In this document: one piece after another, positions 49,483 to 64,000 of the stretch
Layout: each line of letters begins with the position of its first letter
Position numbering within the stretch: position 1 is the first letter of the stretch
Assembly (NCBI GenBank): GCA_947172415.1
Contig: OX359196.1
Span: 5,953,901-6,017,900, forward strand
Direction of reading: 5' to 3'
From: Chondrosia reniformis
Taxonomy: Eukaryota > Porifera > Demospongiae > Chondrillida > Chondrillidae
Length of the DNA stretch: 64,000 nt
Notes under the pieces: generated by a model
Databases searched by the model: none
Told to the model about the DNA's origin: nothing
The model's input: the letters and a program-made list of their open reading frames with translations, nothing else
Made by a program: the position numbers and the translations under genes

Positions 49483-50856
49483 ATGGCGACTGGTGTAAGC
49501 AAGAAAAGGAAGGTAAGGATCGTTTTAATCCTCTCTCTGTATTAAATTTATTTTTATCTAGCGACTCTGAAAAAGGCAGTTTACGATTGTTATTGTTGCA
49601 TTAATGACTTGTTTTCTGCTACTTCGTTTCGAAGTTGTTTCACGATCTTGTGCTACCACGTGGGTTACTGTGTTCTCTTCGTGATTACTTTCTGCTATAG
49701 TTTGTTTCCGACGGGGTGTTTAAAGCAGAATTAAACGATTTTCTCCAAAAAGAGCTTTCTGAAGATGGCTACAGTGGAGTTGAGGTACGCGTAACTCCTA
49801 CAAAGACGGAGATAATTATCCTCGCCACGAGAACCCAAAGTGTTTTAGGCGAAAAGGGCAGAAGAATTAGAGAGTTAACTGCACTTGTTCAGAAGAGATT
49901 CAAGTACGCAGAAGGAAGTGTTGAAGTGGGTTGAAAAATGAAATTTTAGCTTTACCAATATGTATCTTTGTTCATGTATTGCAACTACGTGTATACGCAG
50001 CTGTATGCAGAGAAAGTTGCATCCCGAGGATTGTGTGCGATTGCGCAATGCGAATCATTACGGTACAAGTTGCTGGGAGGTCTGGCTGTCCGTAGGGCAT
50101 GTTATGGTGTTTTGAGATTCATCATGGAAAGTGGAGCCAAGGGTTGTGAAATCATTGTGTCTGGTAAACTGAGAGGCCAGAGAGCCAAGTCAATGAAGTT
50201 TGTCGATGGGTTAATGATCCACACTGGAAACCCTTGTAGAGACTACATTGACAAGGCCTGTACTCATGTATTGTTGAGACAAGGTTAGTTATGGATGTAT
50301 TGCTTATGTAGTATATCTGCAAGGCATGTGTACATACGTATTTGATAGGGGGCCATTTTAAAGGGATGCCAAAAAAGCTAAATGCTTTTGTGTACATATA
50401 TTGTTCATCAACTGAAATTTATTCTGAAAACCACTGCCAAAATTTTATCCTTGACAGATGACAGTTTCACTCAGATATACCTGATTAACTCGTGTGAAAT
50501 CTGTACATAATTGTACATGAAAAAAACCTAATACACCATTTTACTATACCTACTCTGTAAAAAAGCCTATAGGGAACTAAACCTGGAGAGAGCTTTGGAT
50601 GAAGATACAGGTCCTGGAGTCTCATACATGTATGTATGCATGTACGTATGTAGGTGTTCTGGGAATAAAGGTGAAGATCATGCTGCCTCACGATCCAACC
50701 GGTAAGACAGGACCCAAGAAGCCTCTCCCAGATAATGTCCAGGTAGTTGAGCCAAAGGCAGAAGGTACATTAGAAACACCCTACTCTGAGCAGAAGCTTG
50801 GTAAACCAGCTTTTGAACAGCCTCCAGCCCAACCAGTTCAACAGCAACCAATATAA
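49483..50856 (+). CDS. RPS3: 40S ribosomal protein S3 (uS3)
   Basis: Four exons, 49483-49512, 49701-49925, 50001-50283, 50654-50856, giving 246 aa (vertebrate 243). KH domain with [10 protein letters not shown] and the [16 protein letters not shown] block, then the uS3 core [18 protein letters not shown] and [15 protein letters not shown]. Component of the small-subunit mRNA entry channel. The C-terminal tail is Pro/Gln-rich as usual. The first intron follows a short 10-residue exon, as in other animals. Intron 3 contains a partial copy of the dispersed repeat. Confidence 0.97.
50560..50622 (+). repeat. Dispersed short repeat, partial copy C
   Basis: First 60 bp of the family (AAGCCTATAGGGAACTAAACC, then AGCTTTGGATGAAGATACAGG) in RPS3 intron 3, truncated at the right where it meets a TACGTATG-rich stretch. 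Confidence 0.65.
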
Positions 50857-51078
50857 GGTGAGCCAGCTTTTATATAGTGCACCTTATTAACCTATGGTGA
50901 ATGCCCACTTTTATATCTTTTTATAGAGTATGAATAGTTGAAGCAATGGAACTTTGTGAATTTGTGTTGTTTTAATAATTAAAACAAAATTTTGAATTCA
51001 GTGATTTTCGACTTAATCTACTAAGAAATTAGATTTAATCATAATTCTAAGAGATATATATGTAGTTTACAATCAATT

Positions 51079-52336
51079 TCAATTATCTTGGGAATGGAGA
51101 CCTTCAAGCCATTCTGCTGCATTGTGTGATACTTCTTCAAGCTTTCCCTCCAATTCTTTGATTGTTGGCTGAATCGTTGTACTGTTATCACTGAAGTACT
51201 GCAGTAGGGCTCTGTTGAAAATCATCAACTGATTATGCATAACTTGGACCTAAATGGAAAGAGACCTTAGGTAACCTTCAATTTCTATAGAGTTGACTCT
51301 TTTTAATGCCCACCACCAACATCTATGTATTCCCCAGTTATTAAGTTTGTATGCTTCAGTTGTTAATTTATATGCTCCAGTTGATGTATGTACATATGTT
51401 CCAGTTGATGTATGTTCATATGCTCCAGCTATTATATCTTTGCATGCTGCAGTTCTATTTGCATATGATTTCAGTGATAAGTGTGCCAATCCTACTATAG
51501 TGACATATATTACATACCTTGTTAGTGTTGAGAAGCTTGATTTTCATGTCTACATCATGACGCAATTGTTCAAATCTGGCCTTCTCTTGCTCAAATTCAG
51601 CAACCAGTGCCTCATATTTGGCCTGACCTGTAGGAGTAGTTGGCGGAGCTTTCTGTGCCTTCTCAACCTCATTTCTTGATGCATCATAAGCCAAACGTGT
51701 CGTTTCATAGTGCTTTATGGTTTCCAAAGTGTCCTCAATAGTCTTGTGGACTAGAGTCTCCATTTTCTGCTTAAATGCTTTCAGTTGGAGGACCAGCTCT
51801 TCAGTATGTTTGGATATCCCCTTTTGGATTTTACTGCTGTATTCGAACTCTAAAGCCAATTCAGGAGCCTTCACACTTAAAAAGGCAAAATTTTCTGCCA
51901 TTGATTTTTGGGACATTGCTACCACTTCCATGTTCATTATCATCTGACTAGTAAGATACAGAAGTTGGCCAAATTTTCGTTGTGTGTCTCTGAGAACCTC
52001 GATCCTCGAATCCAAGGCCATATCCACGGTCTTTGCGGATCTACCTAGTTTCTCGTTCAGCATTTGTTTTGTACATTTGATCTGAGTGTGGCTCCACTGC
52101 CTAAAGACCTGAAGCTTTGACTGACTTCGCGGTCTAGTTTCCAGCACCGTACCCTCTATAGCGCCAGTATAGGCGAGCTGGGGCTCGTCATCGGGAGTCT
52201 GGTTATCGTGTTTGGGAAGTCCTTCCATGGGAGAAACGTCTATGACAGCTCGTTCTTGTTCAAGGTCAACGTTTTCAAGATTTGAGTCATCATACGTCCC
52301 ATTCTCTTGCCAATCTGCCGGCCCGCCTTCAGCCAT
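51079..52336 (-). CDS. ARFIP: Arfaptin (ARFIP)
   Basis: Two exons, 52336-51518 and 51249-51079, giving 329 aa (vertebrate ARFIP1/2 are about 340-373). An acidic N-terminal region (1-70) is followed by the AH/BAR crescent domain: KLQVFRQWSHTQIKCTKQML is the conserved amphipathic entry helix, then long coiled coil ending with FEQLRHDVDMKIKLLNTNK and, in exon 2, VQVMHNQLMIFNRALLQYF. Arfaptins bind Arl1, Arf and Rac1 GTPases and curve trans-Golgi membranes. The stop codon faces that of RPS3 at 223 bp distance. Confidence 0.95.
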
Positions 52337-53559
52337 TTTGGAAGCAGATTTCCTTTTTAGGGATTAACAATAATACGGTGGTAAAAACGATGACGAACCG
52401 CAAATACGGCTGTATTTGTTTCCTGTAGTCGACTTGAATATGGCTGTCTTTCAGTAACTTCTCCGATTGTGATCCACAGTTTTGTCTTCAAATATCGGGT
52501 AAGTAATCTATATTCTAGCCTTTTATCCGCGGTTAGTGATTCATTATTACCTTTACGAAATGGCAATAAGTCCCAGCGATATCGAAGTGTCGTTTTTAGA
52601 TCTTTGTTTGTCTGCTCGTTTTCGAGTTTATAGTTAAGTGAACCTTCTTGGAAGAAGTCGTCGTACCACTCTAACCAGGCGAAGGACCACTAGAAGTATT
52701 GACCAGTCTGTAGTGATACAGTGATGGCACCACTCGAGATTGAATCGTGTGTATACGCTGTGCGTCTAACAATAGATGTATGACCGAGTTGTTATAGACC
52801 ATAGTTTATACAGCGCCTTTATGTCGATGCTAAAGCGTTCGCAGTGCTTTCGAAAATTGTTATGATTTTAGCTTTGAGTCTATTTCACCTGCGAAATGTT
52901 TTGATTTCACATTGAACTTTTATTCTTTATAATTTGTCATATGCGTGGGACGTGTACAGGATCTGTGGACTAGTTTTTTTATAAGTTTTCAACTACAGTT
53001 AGAAGCCACAGGTATGACGTAGTCTTTTGGAGTGCGCTTTTCATCAAAGTTAATTCAGAAGCACTGTTATGTTACTGTTTGGCTAGAGAAGTGCCTAGTA
53101 GGTGATGCGTAAATATATAAGGATTCTCTGTCGTCTATTTAAGTAGTTACAGTTCTGGAATACACAATGGACTTCTTGATCAATCATAAAACAGTATCAC
53201 TGGCTTAGGAGATACTGAACTGATGATTGATTGATTGATTATACTATGTACTAGACCCTGAGTACAGGGATACGCTGTGTTTGCTAGTAGCTTCCATGTA
53301 GTGGTATCGTAGCTGATATAACAGGATGGTTACATGTTAAAATTAGTTTTTGAGTACATATAGTAGGGTTTGCATGCATTAGGACAAGAGACTTCCTACA
53401 GTAGAGTTGTGGTGAGACCGTATTCAGCTGAAATACTTAATTAAGAATTATACCATTACCTCCATTGTTTTGAATAATTAACCGCTTGAATAATTACTGT
53501 AGATTGTTTAGAGGAGAACTTGTATACTTGGCAGATTCCAATTCTACTGTAACTTACTT
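52337..53559. other. Divergent region between arfaptin and Tec-like kinase
   Basis: 1.2 kb, head-to-head, AT-rich with no supported coding exon. Contains a short (ATTG)n run near 53224. It probably holds both promoters and a long Tec leader, as the last 150 bp before the Tec ATG has no upstream features I recognise. Confidence 0.55.
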
Positions 53560-57760
<4,201 letters not shown>

Positions 57761-58186
57761 CTGTGTTCTTGTTTTGTTATCAAAATTATCAATGACACTT
57801 GCAATATATTTTCAACATCGAGTTACATTTCATTGTAATTAGGAGCTTTGCCTGGTCTTAGCTTTGCATACATACAGTGGTGTGAACATTTCCCAGTGTT
57901 CCTTTATGCTGTGTTCATATATGTATTTGTTACCATGGCTCCCTTTGTATTTAATGACCAATTTTATTGTTTTCGTAACAATGCACCGATGTACGTATGC
58001 TGTAGTGTCTATAATTTCGTTTATTATTATAATATTCTACGTGTATATAACTACGGGCGTCGTTTGAATAAAAACGTCTTCATTAAGTGTTGAATAGCCA
58101 GCTATAGCTACATGCAGTGTCAGAATGTGCATGGGCGGTGCTGTCGCAAAAGGTGGGCGGAACGAATATCATAAACAATTTTGAAC
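57761..58186 (+). other. 3' flank of Tec-like gene and acyl-CoA synthetase promoter
   Basis: 426 bp between two plus-strand genes. AATAAA at 58067-58072 is the likely Tec poly(A) signal, which leaves only about 115 bp for the next gene's promoter. The tract before the next ATG holds GGGCGG at 58133-58138 and GGGCGG at 58155-58160 (GC-box-like). Confidence 0.55.
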
Positions 58187-61100
58187 ATGTCCACTTCAGA
58201 TGTTATAACGTTTGGGCAAGTTAGGCACGAAAGCGATGAAGAAGATGGTAAGAATCTATTGTAAAGGTGTATAGGCTGAAGCTTAAGAATGGTATTACCA
58301 CAGATATGGACCTACCCGAAGAGCTGCGAGGTACCCTACCGGAAGGACCTGCAAATCCGTTTGAAAAGGAGATGCGAAAAGAGAAACAGCGACGTCGAAT
58401 GAAAGTAGTCGAGGAAGACAACGAATTGTTAACAGAGTCTGATACAACTTTGGAAGCCACTTCAGGGTTAAACCTAGGTGTCAGGTCAAAATCCAGTCTT
58501 GGGACAGGGTCCAAGTAAGTAAAGATTATTTCTGAAGAGAGGAATAAGATACCTATTAGCATGGTTCATTTATCGTAGAATACAACCAGACCTATCCTCA
58601 AAGGGTATAATTGACGAAGCTGAAGAATTTAGTGATGAAGTAGAGTATGAAGATGAGGGTGATGATGAAGGAGAAGGGGAAGATGATGAGATGGAGAACA
58701 GTAATGAAGAGAAGGCAGAAAGCTTGCCACTCCTTGATGAAAACTTGAAAGAGGAAATCTTTTTACCAAAGAGGGAAAATATAAGAACTGCAGATCCAAC
58801 AAAGCGTAAGATGTTCTTTCCTAGAGTTTCACCCTCAGGCTAGTGATGTTGATTAATGTGTGCACCTCCAGCTGTTGACATTGACATGGGAATGGAAGGT
58901 ATAACTGCTATTGCTCCAAAAACAATTCCAATGATGTTCCAAGAAGCAGCTTTAAGGAATCCAAAAGCTATTGCCATTAAGATGAGGTATAGTGAGGAAT
59001 CCTTGAAGTGTTACACTTATCAAGAATACTTGAATTTCTCAATGCAAATAGCAAGAGCATTAACAAAGGTATTATAATAATAAAGTGCTCACATTTATAT
59101 AAATAAGAAGTAGGATTTTATATCTTTATAAGGAGCACTATCTGTACTTGATACCTGCACATGTAGACCTCTCCCCAAAGACTGTGAAACTGTAGAATAG
59201 TGATAATTTCTTTTCTCTTAGATTGGTGTGTTTCCTCAAAGCAGGGTCAGCATCTTGGGACATAGCTGCCCAAAGTGGTTGGCTACTTGCTTGGGTACCA
59301 TCATAGCAGGGTTAGCTGATGCACGCACATAGAACCCTTAGAGAAACTGATGACTGATAGCTTTAAATTTCAGTCTATATGCATAACAGATATCACTATA
59401 TGTAAAATATAAATAATACATAAAAAGTGTATATACGTAGGCAATTTGAAGCATATTTATTTATTCTTATGATTGCCTTACACTCCTAAATACCTCACCA
59501 ATATGCCAACTTTGTGTTTACATGTGACCATAAGCCATACTTAAATGAAACCTCTAACATCCTTTGATCTGATTTCCAGGAGTATGTTTGTTGGAATGGA
59601 CCCTATGTGGACAGTTGAAGAGTGCCAAGAGGCTCTGTCGGCATGTGGAGCTAACTTGTGTATAGTTGAAGACATGTATCAGTTTGAAAAGATTTATCAG
59701 GTTGGGCTGAAGTTACTATGAAGTGAATCTATTATATTCATAATTTTGTATATTCTTAGGTGTGGCCAGATGTACCCCACTTGAATGCCATAGTCATTTG
59801 GAGAGGACAGCCATTGGAAAAATTAAATCGAGTTTACAGTGTTAGTATCTAGTGTATGAAAATGTCATTGTCCATCAGTGGTACTTTTGTTAATTTTGTT
59901 AGTGGTCAGAATTTTTGCTTCAAGCAGATAAAATAACTCCTAAGACAATAGACATTGTCACAGCAAAACAAAGGCCAAACTTTCCAGCTGGTATTGTGCT
60001 AACGGTAAGGTTTAGCACAATTCTTTAGTGCTGCAACTATTACTTATATAAGGTTCTTCTTCTTTGCACACAGTGTGGGTCAACTGGGAAAAGAAAGGCA
60101 CCCATACTTACCCATGATAATGTGAGTACATTGGATCTATAACATGAGATAATTTTGGACGAGTATGCTGCTCTTCCTTCACATTATACTCTTTTCCTGA
60201 TGAAAAGCTGATTCTAGGAATTCCAATTTAGCAACAATGATCTTTTGAATGACTTTATGTGTATGTCTGTATGACATCATCCTCATTGTTCTTACAGATT
60301 ATCTGGACAGTTCAATCACTTTGTGAGTCATACAAAGGAGTCATTGGTCCCCAGTTGTCTGTGATGAGTTACCTCCCCCTTGCTACCGCTCAAGTGCTGG
60401 TTTGTCAAAGCACCGGATTTTAGTATATTCACTACAATTTTTCCATGTGTTCCCCTTTACTTACTAACTTGTTGCTGGTTGGCCAACTTCTCTTGATCAC
60501 ACAAAGGAACTTTTGCCATCTTTATATATTTAAGTAATAAGAGGAATGAGTCATTAGACCATCTAATTAAATATATATTAACTAGTGTTTGGCTCACTAG
60601 TGTACTATTATTCACTAATTTGTGTATGTTCACAGATAATAGATATTTTTCTGCCAATTATCTGTGGTGGGACTACATACATTGCCAGAAAGGATGTTTG
60701 GCAGGGAAGTTTAAATGCACGAATCAAAGAATCCCAGCCAACCCTATTCTATGGATTGCCAGGGTTTGTGGCACATAAGATCAAATGTACTATTGAATGA
60801 TAACATTCACTTGAGTGACTTGGTAACTTTATAGCACATGGATGAGGCTATTAGAGAAGATAGATTCTTCAGAAAATAAGGGAGCAATTGAGAAAAAACT
60901 GGATGAATGGGCTAAGAAAAAGAGCCTTGAAAAGAATTATTCTTCACAAAAGAAGTAAGAAATCGTCATGTTTGCACTTACATATTTATGTTCAAGTTAT
61001 ATGCCTAATTGACTTACATAGGGAGGGATCTTCTCTTTCCTTTGGATTAGCTGATATTCTTGTTTTAAAAAAGGTACATGCATGTAAAATAATGTGAATA

Positions 61101-62686
61101 CTAGCTAGTCACTGGAAATTTCAAGTACGACTACCAAGTGATCAAAGTTTTATCTTAGTTTGTATATTGACATCATAACCTTTTCAGGTAGCAAATGTAT
61201 TGTAAACATAATGTGTGCCTTATATTCATTGAGTCAATATTCATTCGAATTTAGGCTCGTGAAGCTATTGGCCTGAAAAGCTGTAAACTGTTTCTGATTG
61301 GTTCAGATTCTGCACCTCCAGAGCTGCTGGAGTACTTTACAAGCATAGACATCCCCATTAGGGAAGTATATGGGTTGGCTGAGAGCTCTGGATTTGCCTC
61401 TGTGAATGGTGTAAATCTAGATCAATTCAAGGAACGTTCCATAGGGAGGGAAATGACTGGTGTTGCAATGAAAATTGGAAAGAAAGACTCTGCTGGTAAT
61501 GGAGAGGTAAGTCTGGTTTTGCCATGATTTTCACTTTATAACAATGCATGCTGTGTTTAGATCCTAGTTAAGGGACGCAACGTCTTCAGTGGTTACTATG
61601 GAGATGAAGAAGGAACTGCCTTAAAGATTGATGATGATGGTTGGCTACATACTGGTGATGTTGGTCAACTTGATGAAGATGGATTCTATAGGCTCCTAGC
61701 ACGATCAGAAGGTTATCCTTAGAGCTTCAAAAATCGCTTGCTTGCTACTTTACTTTCTTAAATCTTCACTTTAGATATACTGGTCACAACCGTTGGGGAA
61801 TTTGTTTTTCCAGGTCCTATAGAAGAGGTATTAAGGTCTTTTATTCCATTTGCTGGATATGTAGCTCTTGTGGGAAGAAATAAGAAGTATCTGACATGTC
61901 TTCTCACGTTCAAAGTGAGTTAAATTTCCTACTTTAGTCAACTTTGAGTGACCTACAGTTAAGTTTATCTCATGCAGGGTTACTAATTTGTAGATCTGTA
62001 GTCAGTCACAAACAATACACTATTCAAATTATCAACTATATAAACAGAATTAATACATGATTACATTGTTGCTTTTCTAAAGTGTGCATTGGATCCAGAA
62101 ACTGATCAACCTCTCGACCAGCTGAGTGAGGACGCCCTAGCTGCGATGCAGAGAATGGGGAAAGATTTTACCAAGCCATCTGACATCCTGGATGCTGAGG
62201 ATGAACAAATCAGTCAAGTGATCATTGATGCTATCACTCGCTACAACCAGGCCATTGCCATTTCATACAATCAAAAGGTGAGAGTTTAAAAGTGAGTGTA
62301 GATATACAGTTAGACCCAGCTATCTGACCCCAACTTATGCAGAAACAAGAATTCATCCTCAATCTTATCTGTTATATCTAAATTGAAACCTGATTTATAT
62401 AGTACTTAATCGTCTAAACTTTTTGATGTAATCAGGTATCTTAAGGCTAATTGTAATTATAAAAGTAGAATATTTCTCTATTTATAGATATTGAAATTTC
62501 ACATCTTGGAGTCTGATTTATCAGCGGCCACTGGAGAATTAGGTGTGGTTTTCAAGGCACATCGAATGTAATGTATACTTATAACCACGTTCATCACTTG
62601 TTACAGGTCCTAACGGTAAATTGAAACGTGACTACATCGTGGAAAAGTACAAGGAAGAGATTGATATGATGTATGGAGATTCATAA
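58187..62686 (+). CDS. Bubblegum-type acyl-CoA synthetase, divergent
   Basis: Nineteen exons with consistent phase, 803 aa: 58187-58247, 58304-58514, 58579-58805, 58872-59068, 59222-59310, 59580-59700, 59760-59840, 59903-60004, 60074-60121, 60298-60399, 60636-60763, 60835-60954, 61022-61073, 61255-61506, 61561-61711, 61775-61914, 62083-62277, 62488-62542, 62607-62686. Adenylate-forming fold: MSYLPLATAQVL, YGLAESSG, GWLHTGDVGQLDEDGF, and the ACSBG C-terminus (LDQLSEDAL to GELGPNGKLKRDYIVEKYKE). The family (ACSBG1/2) activates long-chain fatty acids. Two things are odd: an acidic, low-complexity N-terminal extension of about 165 residues, and degraded nucleotide motifs (CGSTGKRKAP in place of SGTTGxPKG; GEFVFPGPIE in place of GENVxPxxVE, with the lysine just before it replaced). 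It may have altered or no catalysis. Confidence 0.88.
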
Positions 62687-62715
62687 TCCTTATAACTCAG
62701 CAAAAAAAAAGAAAA

Positions 62716-63035
62716 CTATTTTTGCTTGTGTTCATCTACGCTAGTTTCTTCCTTCCATGCTATATATACAAAAAATCCTATTAAAATATGTACAGCTATA
62801 ACGGCAGCGACAGCTCCTGTAATCGCTGTACCCGATGACGACGCAAATCCTAGCAGACCTATAAGTAATCAATCCAAATATCATGTAAAGATCTCATTGG
62901 TAAAAAACAGCCAACCGCCTAACCTTCTAATACTATGCTTTTTGTAACGTAGTAACTGAGCAGAGGCAGAACGACCATTCCTCCAGTAAACAGGAGGAGA
63001 AGTTTGAAGGACCTTACCGTGACGGGATCCACCAT
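62716..63035 (-). CDS. VMA21: V-ATPase assembly factor VMA21
   Basis: Two small exons, 63035-62924 and 62858-62716, giving 84 aa (human 101). Starts MVDPVTVRSFKLLLLFTGG; two membrane helices (FKLLLLFTGGMVVLPLLSYY and AAVIAVHILIGFFVYIAW) separated by a short luminal loop, with the family hallmarks TKSIVLEG and VYIAWKEE. Ends DEHKQK, a lysine-rich C-terminus fit for ER retrieval. VMA21 escorts assembly of the Vo proton channel in the ER. The 65-bp intron has GTTAGG and TTATAG sites. The gene is easily missed since neither exon is long. Its stop codon lies 29 bp from the acyl-CoA synthetase stop. Confidence 0.93.
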
Positions 63036-63136
63036 TGCCGTTCAAGAGTGTAGTTTTGCGTTTTATAAAGCGCACTTACAGCGTCTGGCTATGGTGGCAT
63101 GTGGCGTAATAATTAGATCATCAATTTTCCAATAAA
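63036..63136. promoter_or_regulatory. 101-bp bidirectional promoter of VMA21 and NIPA
   Basis: Only 101 bp separate the divergent start codons of VMA21 (minus) and the NIPA-like gene (plus). Transcription starts for both must fall here or inside the opposite gene. It contains TTTATAAA at 63061-63068, a TATA-like element readable on both strands. Confidence 0.6.
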
Positions 63137-63939
63137 ATGGCGTCACTAGTGACTTTACCGATGAATTGTGTACGTAGCTCTGAAGAGATGGCATATTCAT
63201 CTGATTATTTGATAGGCCTCATGCTTGCGGTGAGTTCAAGCATATTCATTGGTGCCAGCTTCATCATAAAGAAGAAGGGCCTACTTAAAGTGGCAAGGAA
63301 CTCGAATAGTCGAGCTGGTAAGAAACATACTGTCTCTATACGGAGAGCGATCACATATCCTTTCTCTTTTGCTCAAAGGGAAGGGCGGCTATGCGTATTT
63401 AAAGGAGTGGCTGTGGTGGGTGGGGCTTCTCACAAGTAAGCACCTAAAGTTGTGTGAATACTACCTGTATCATGATGATACATTAGTTACACATCGATAT
63501 ATATTATAACTGTACTTGTAGTAGGTGGCCTAGTGTAAGGTGTAAGGTGTATGGATAGATTATGGTTGTGTTAAGTAAGACACTGATGTCATCACGATGC
63601 ACTCAGTTCTTATTTTGTATCTTTTAGTGGGCGTTGGTGAGGGAGCTAACTTTATAGCATTTGGCTTTGCTCCAGCTGGTCTGGTGGCTACATTAGGCGC
63701 TCTCAGTGTGCTGGTTGGGTGAGTGGGACAGCCTCGCTAGATTTAACAGATGTGCCTCACCAGCCTTTCTCTGTGTAGGGCCGTGCTCTCCTCGTACCTT
63801 CTGAAGGAGAGGCTGAACCTGTATGGGAAGATTGGCTGTACCTTATGTCTGCTTGGATCCACTATTGTGGTCATTAACACTCCAGCTGAAAGAGAAATAG
63901 ATAGCCTAGCAACCATGCAAGCCATGCTGTTGCAACCAG
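63137..63939 (+). CDS. NIPA-type magnesium transporter, N-terminal part
   Basis: Four exons visible, 63137-63317, 63379-63435, 63628-63718, 63779-63939, the last ending with donor GTATGT in phase 1, so the gene continues past the right edge; 163 residues seen. Motifs of the NIPA family (DUF803, ten-helix fold): [93 protein letters not shown]. These are membrane segments of a Mg2+ transporter of endosomes and plasma membrane. It resembles NIPA2/NIPA1 more than the longer-tailed NIPAL proteins, but the C-terminus is not available to decide. Confidence 0.92.
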
Positions 63940-64000
63940 GTATGTGTATATAAATATATGTGTATACAACTAGTGTATGGAGAAGTATGCTGTGTTCTAT

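Noticed and set aside
49513-50653. Box C/D snoRNA in RPS3 introns
   Set aside because: Vertebrate RPS3 introns host U15, so I looked. In intron 3, near 50456, there is only a weak C-like box and scattered CTGA; no convincing C/D pair with terminal stem.

Overview
This is metazoan nuclear DNA: split genes with GT-AG introns, many only 50-100 bp, AT-rich non-coding sequence, and animal-type genes (giant cadherins, a Tec-family tyrosine kinase, a BAR-PH-RhoGAP-SH3 protein, KAT6/MOZ, arfaptin). Close gene packing and very short introns suggest a compact invertebrate genome. A demosponge such as Amphimedon is my best guess, but that is inference and nothing in the sequence proves it.

Layout, left to right. 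A Fat-like giant cadherin (minus, 14473 down to 155, running off the left edge) is encoded almost wholly by one 14.3-kb exon with about 39 cadherin repeats. Next is POLR1E, an RNA polymerase I subunit (plus, 16604-19438). A second, smaller cadherin follows (minus, 29225-19768) with two EGF domains, two LamG-like domains, one membrane segment and a repeat-bearing tail. Then come a GRAF/ARHGAP26-like RhoGAP (minus, 39604-30261, 19 exons), Rab9 (plus, single exon), a KLHL1/4/5-type BTB-Kelch protein (minus), the histone acetyltransferase KAT6 (minus), ribosomal protein S3 (plus), arfaptin (minus), a Tec-family kinase (plus, 16 exons), a divergent bubblegum-type acyl-CoA synthetase (plus, 19 exons), the V-ATPase assembly factor VMA21 (minus, two small exons) and a NIPA-type magnesium transporter (plus, running off the right edge).

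Genes mostly alternate strand, giving head-to-head pairs that probably share promoters (GRAF/Rab9, KAT6/RPS3, arfaptin/Tec, VMA21/NIPA) and tail-to-tail pairs with very short or overlapping 3' ends (Rab9/KLHL, RPS3/arfaptin, acyl-CoA synthetase/VMA21 with only 29 bp between stop codons). The genes do not form one pathway. There is a loose theme of membrane traffic and adhesion (two cadherins, RhoGAP, Rab9, arfaptin, VMA21), which may be chance.

The most unusual non-coding content is a set of intronic minisatellites. Four introns of the GRAF-like gene carry four unrelated tandem arrays (21, 17, 31 and about 29-32 bp units); one intron of 2.2 kb is almost entirely a ~104-copy array. POLR1E has a 38-bp array in an intron. 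A short dispersed repeat of about 165 bp occurs at four places, and a 167-bp foldback element carries a loop resembling the conserved core of a hammerhead ribozyme; a second copy of that core lies 9 kb away. I built exon structures by reading splice sites by eye and checking that reading phase is kept across every junction; one small exon of the second cadherin remains unresolved.
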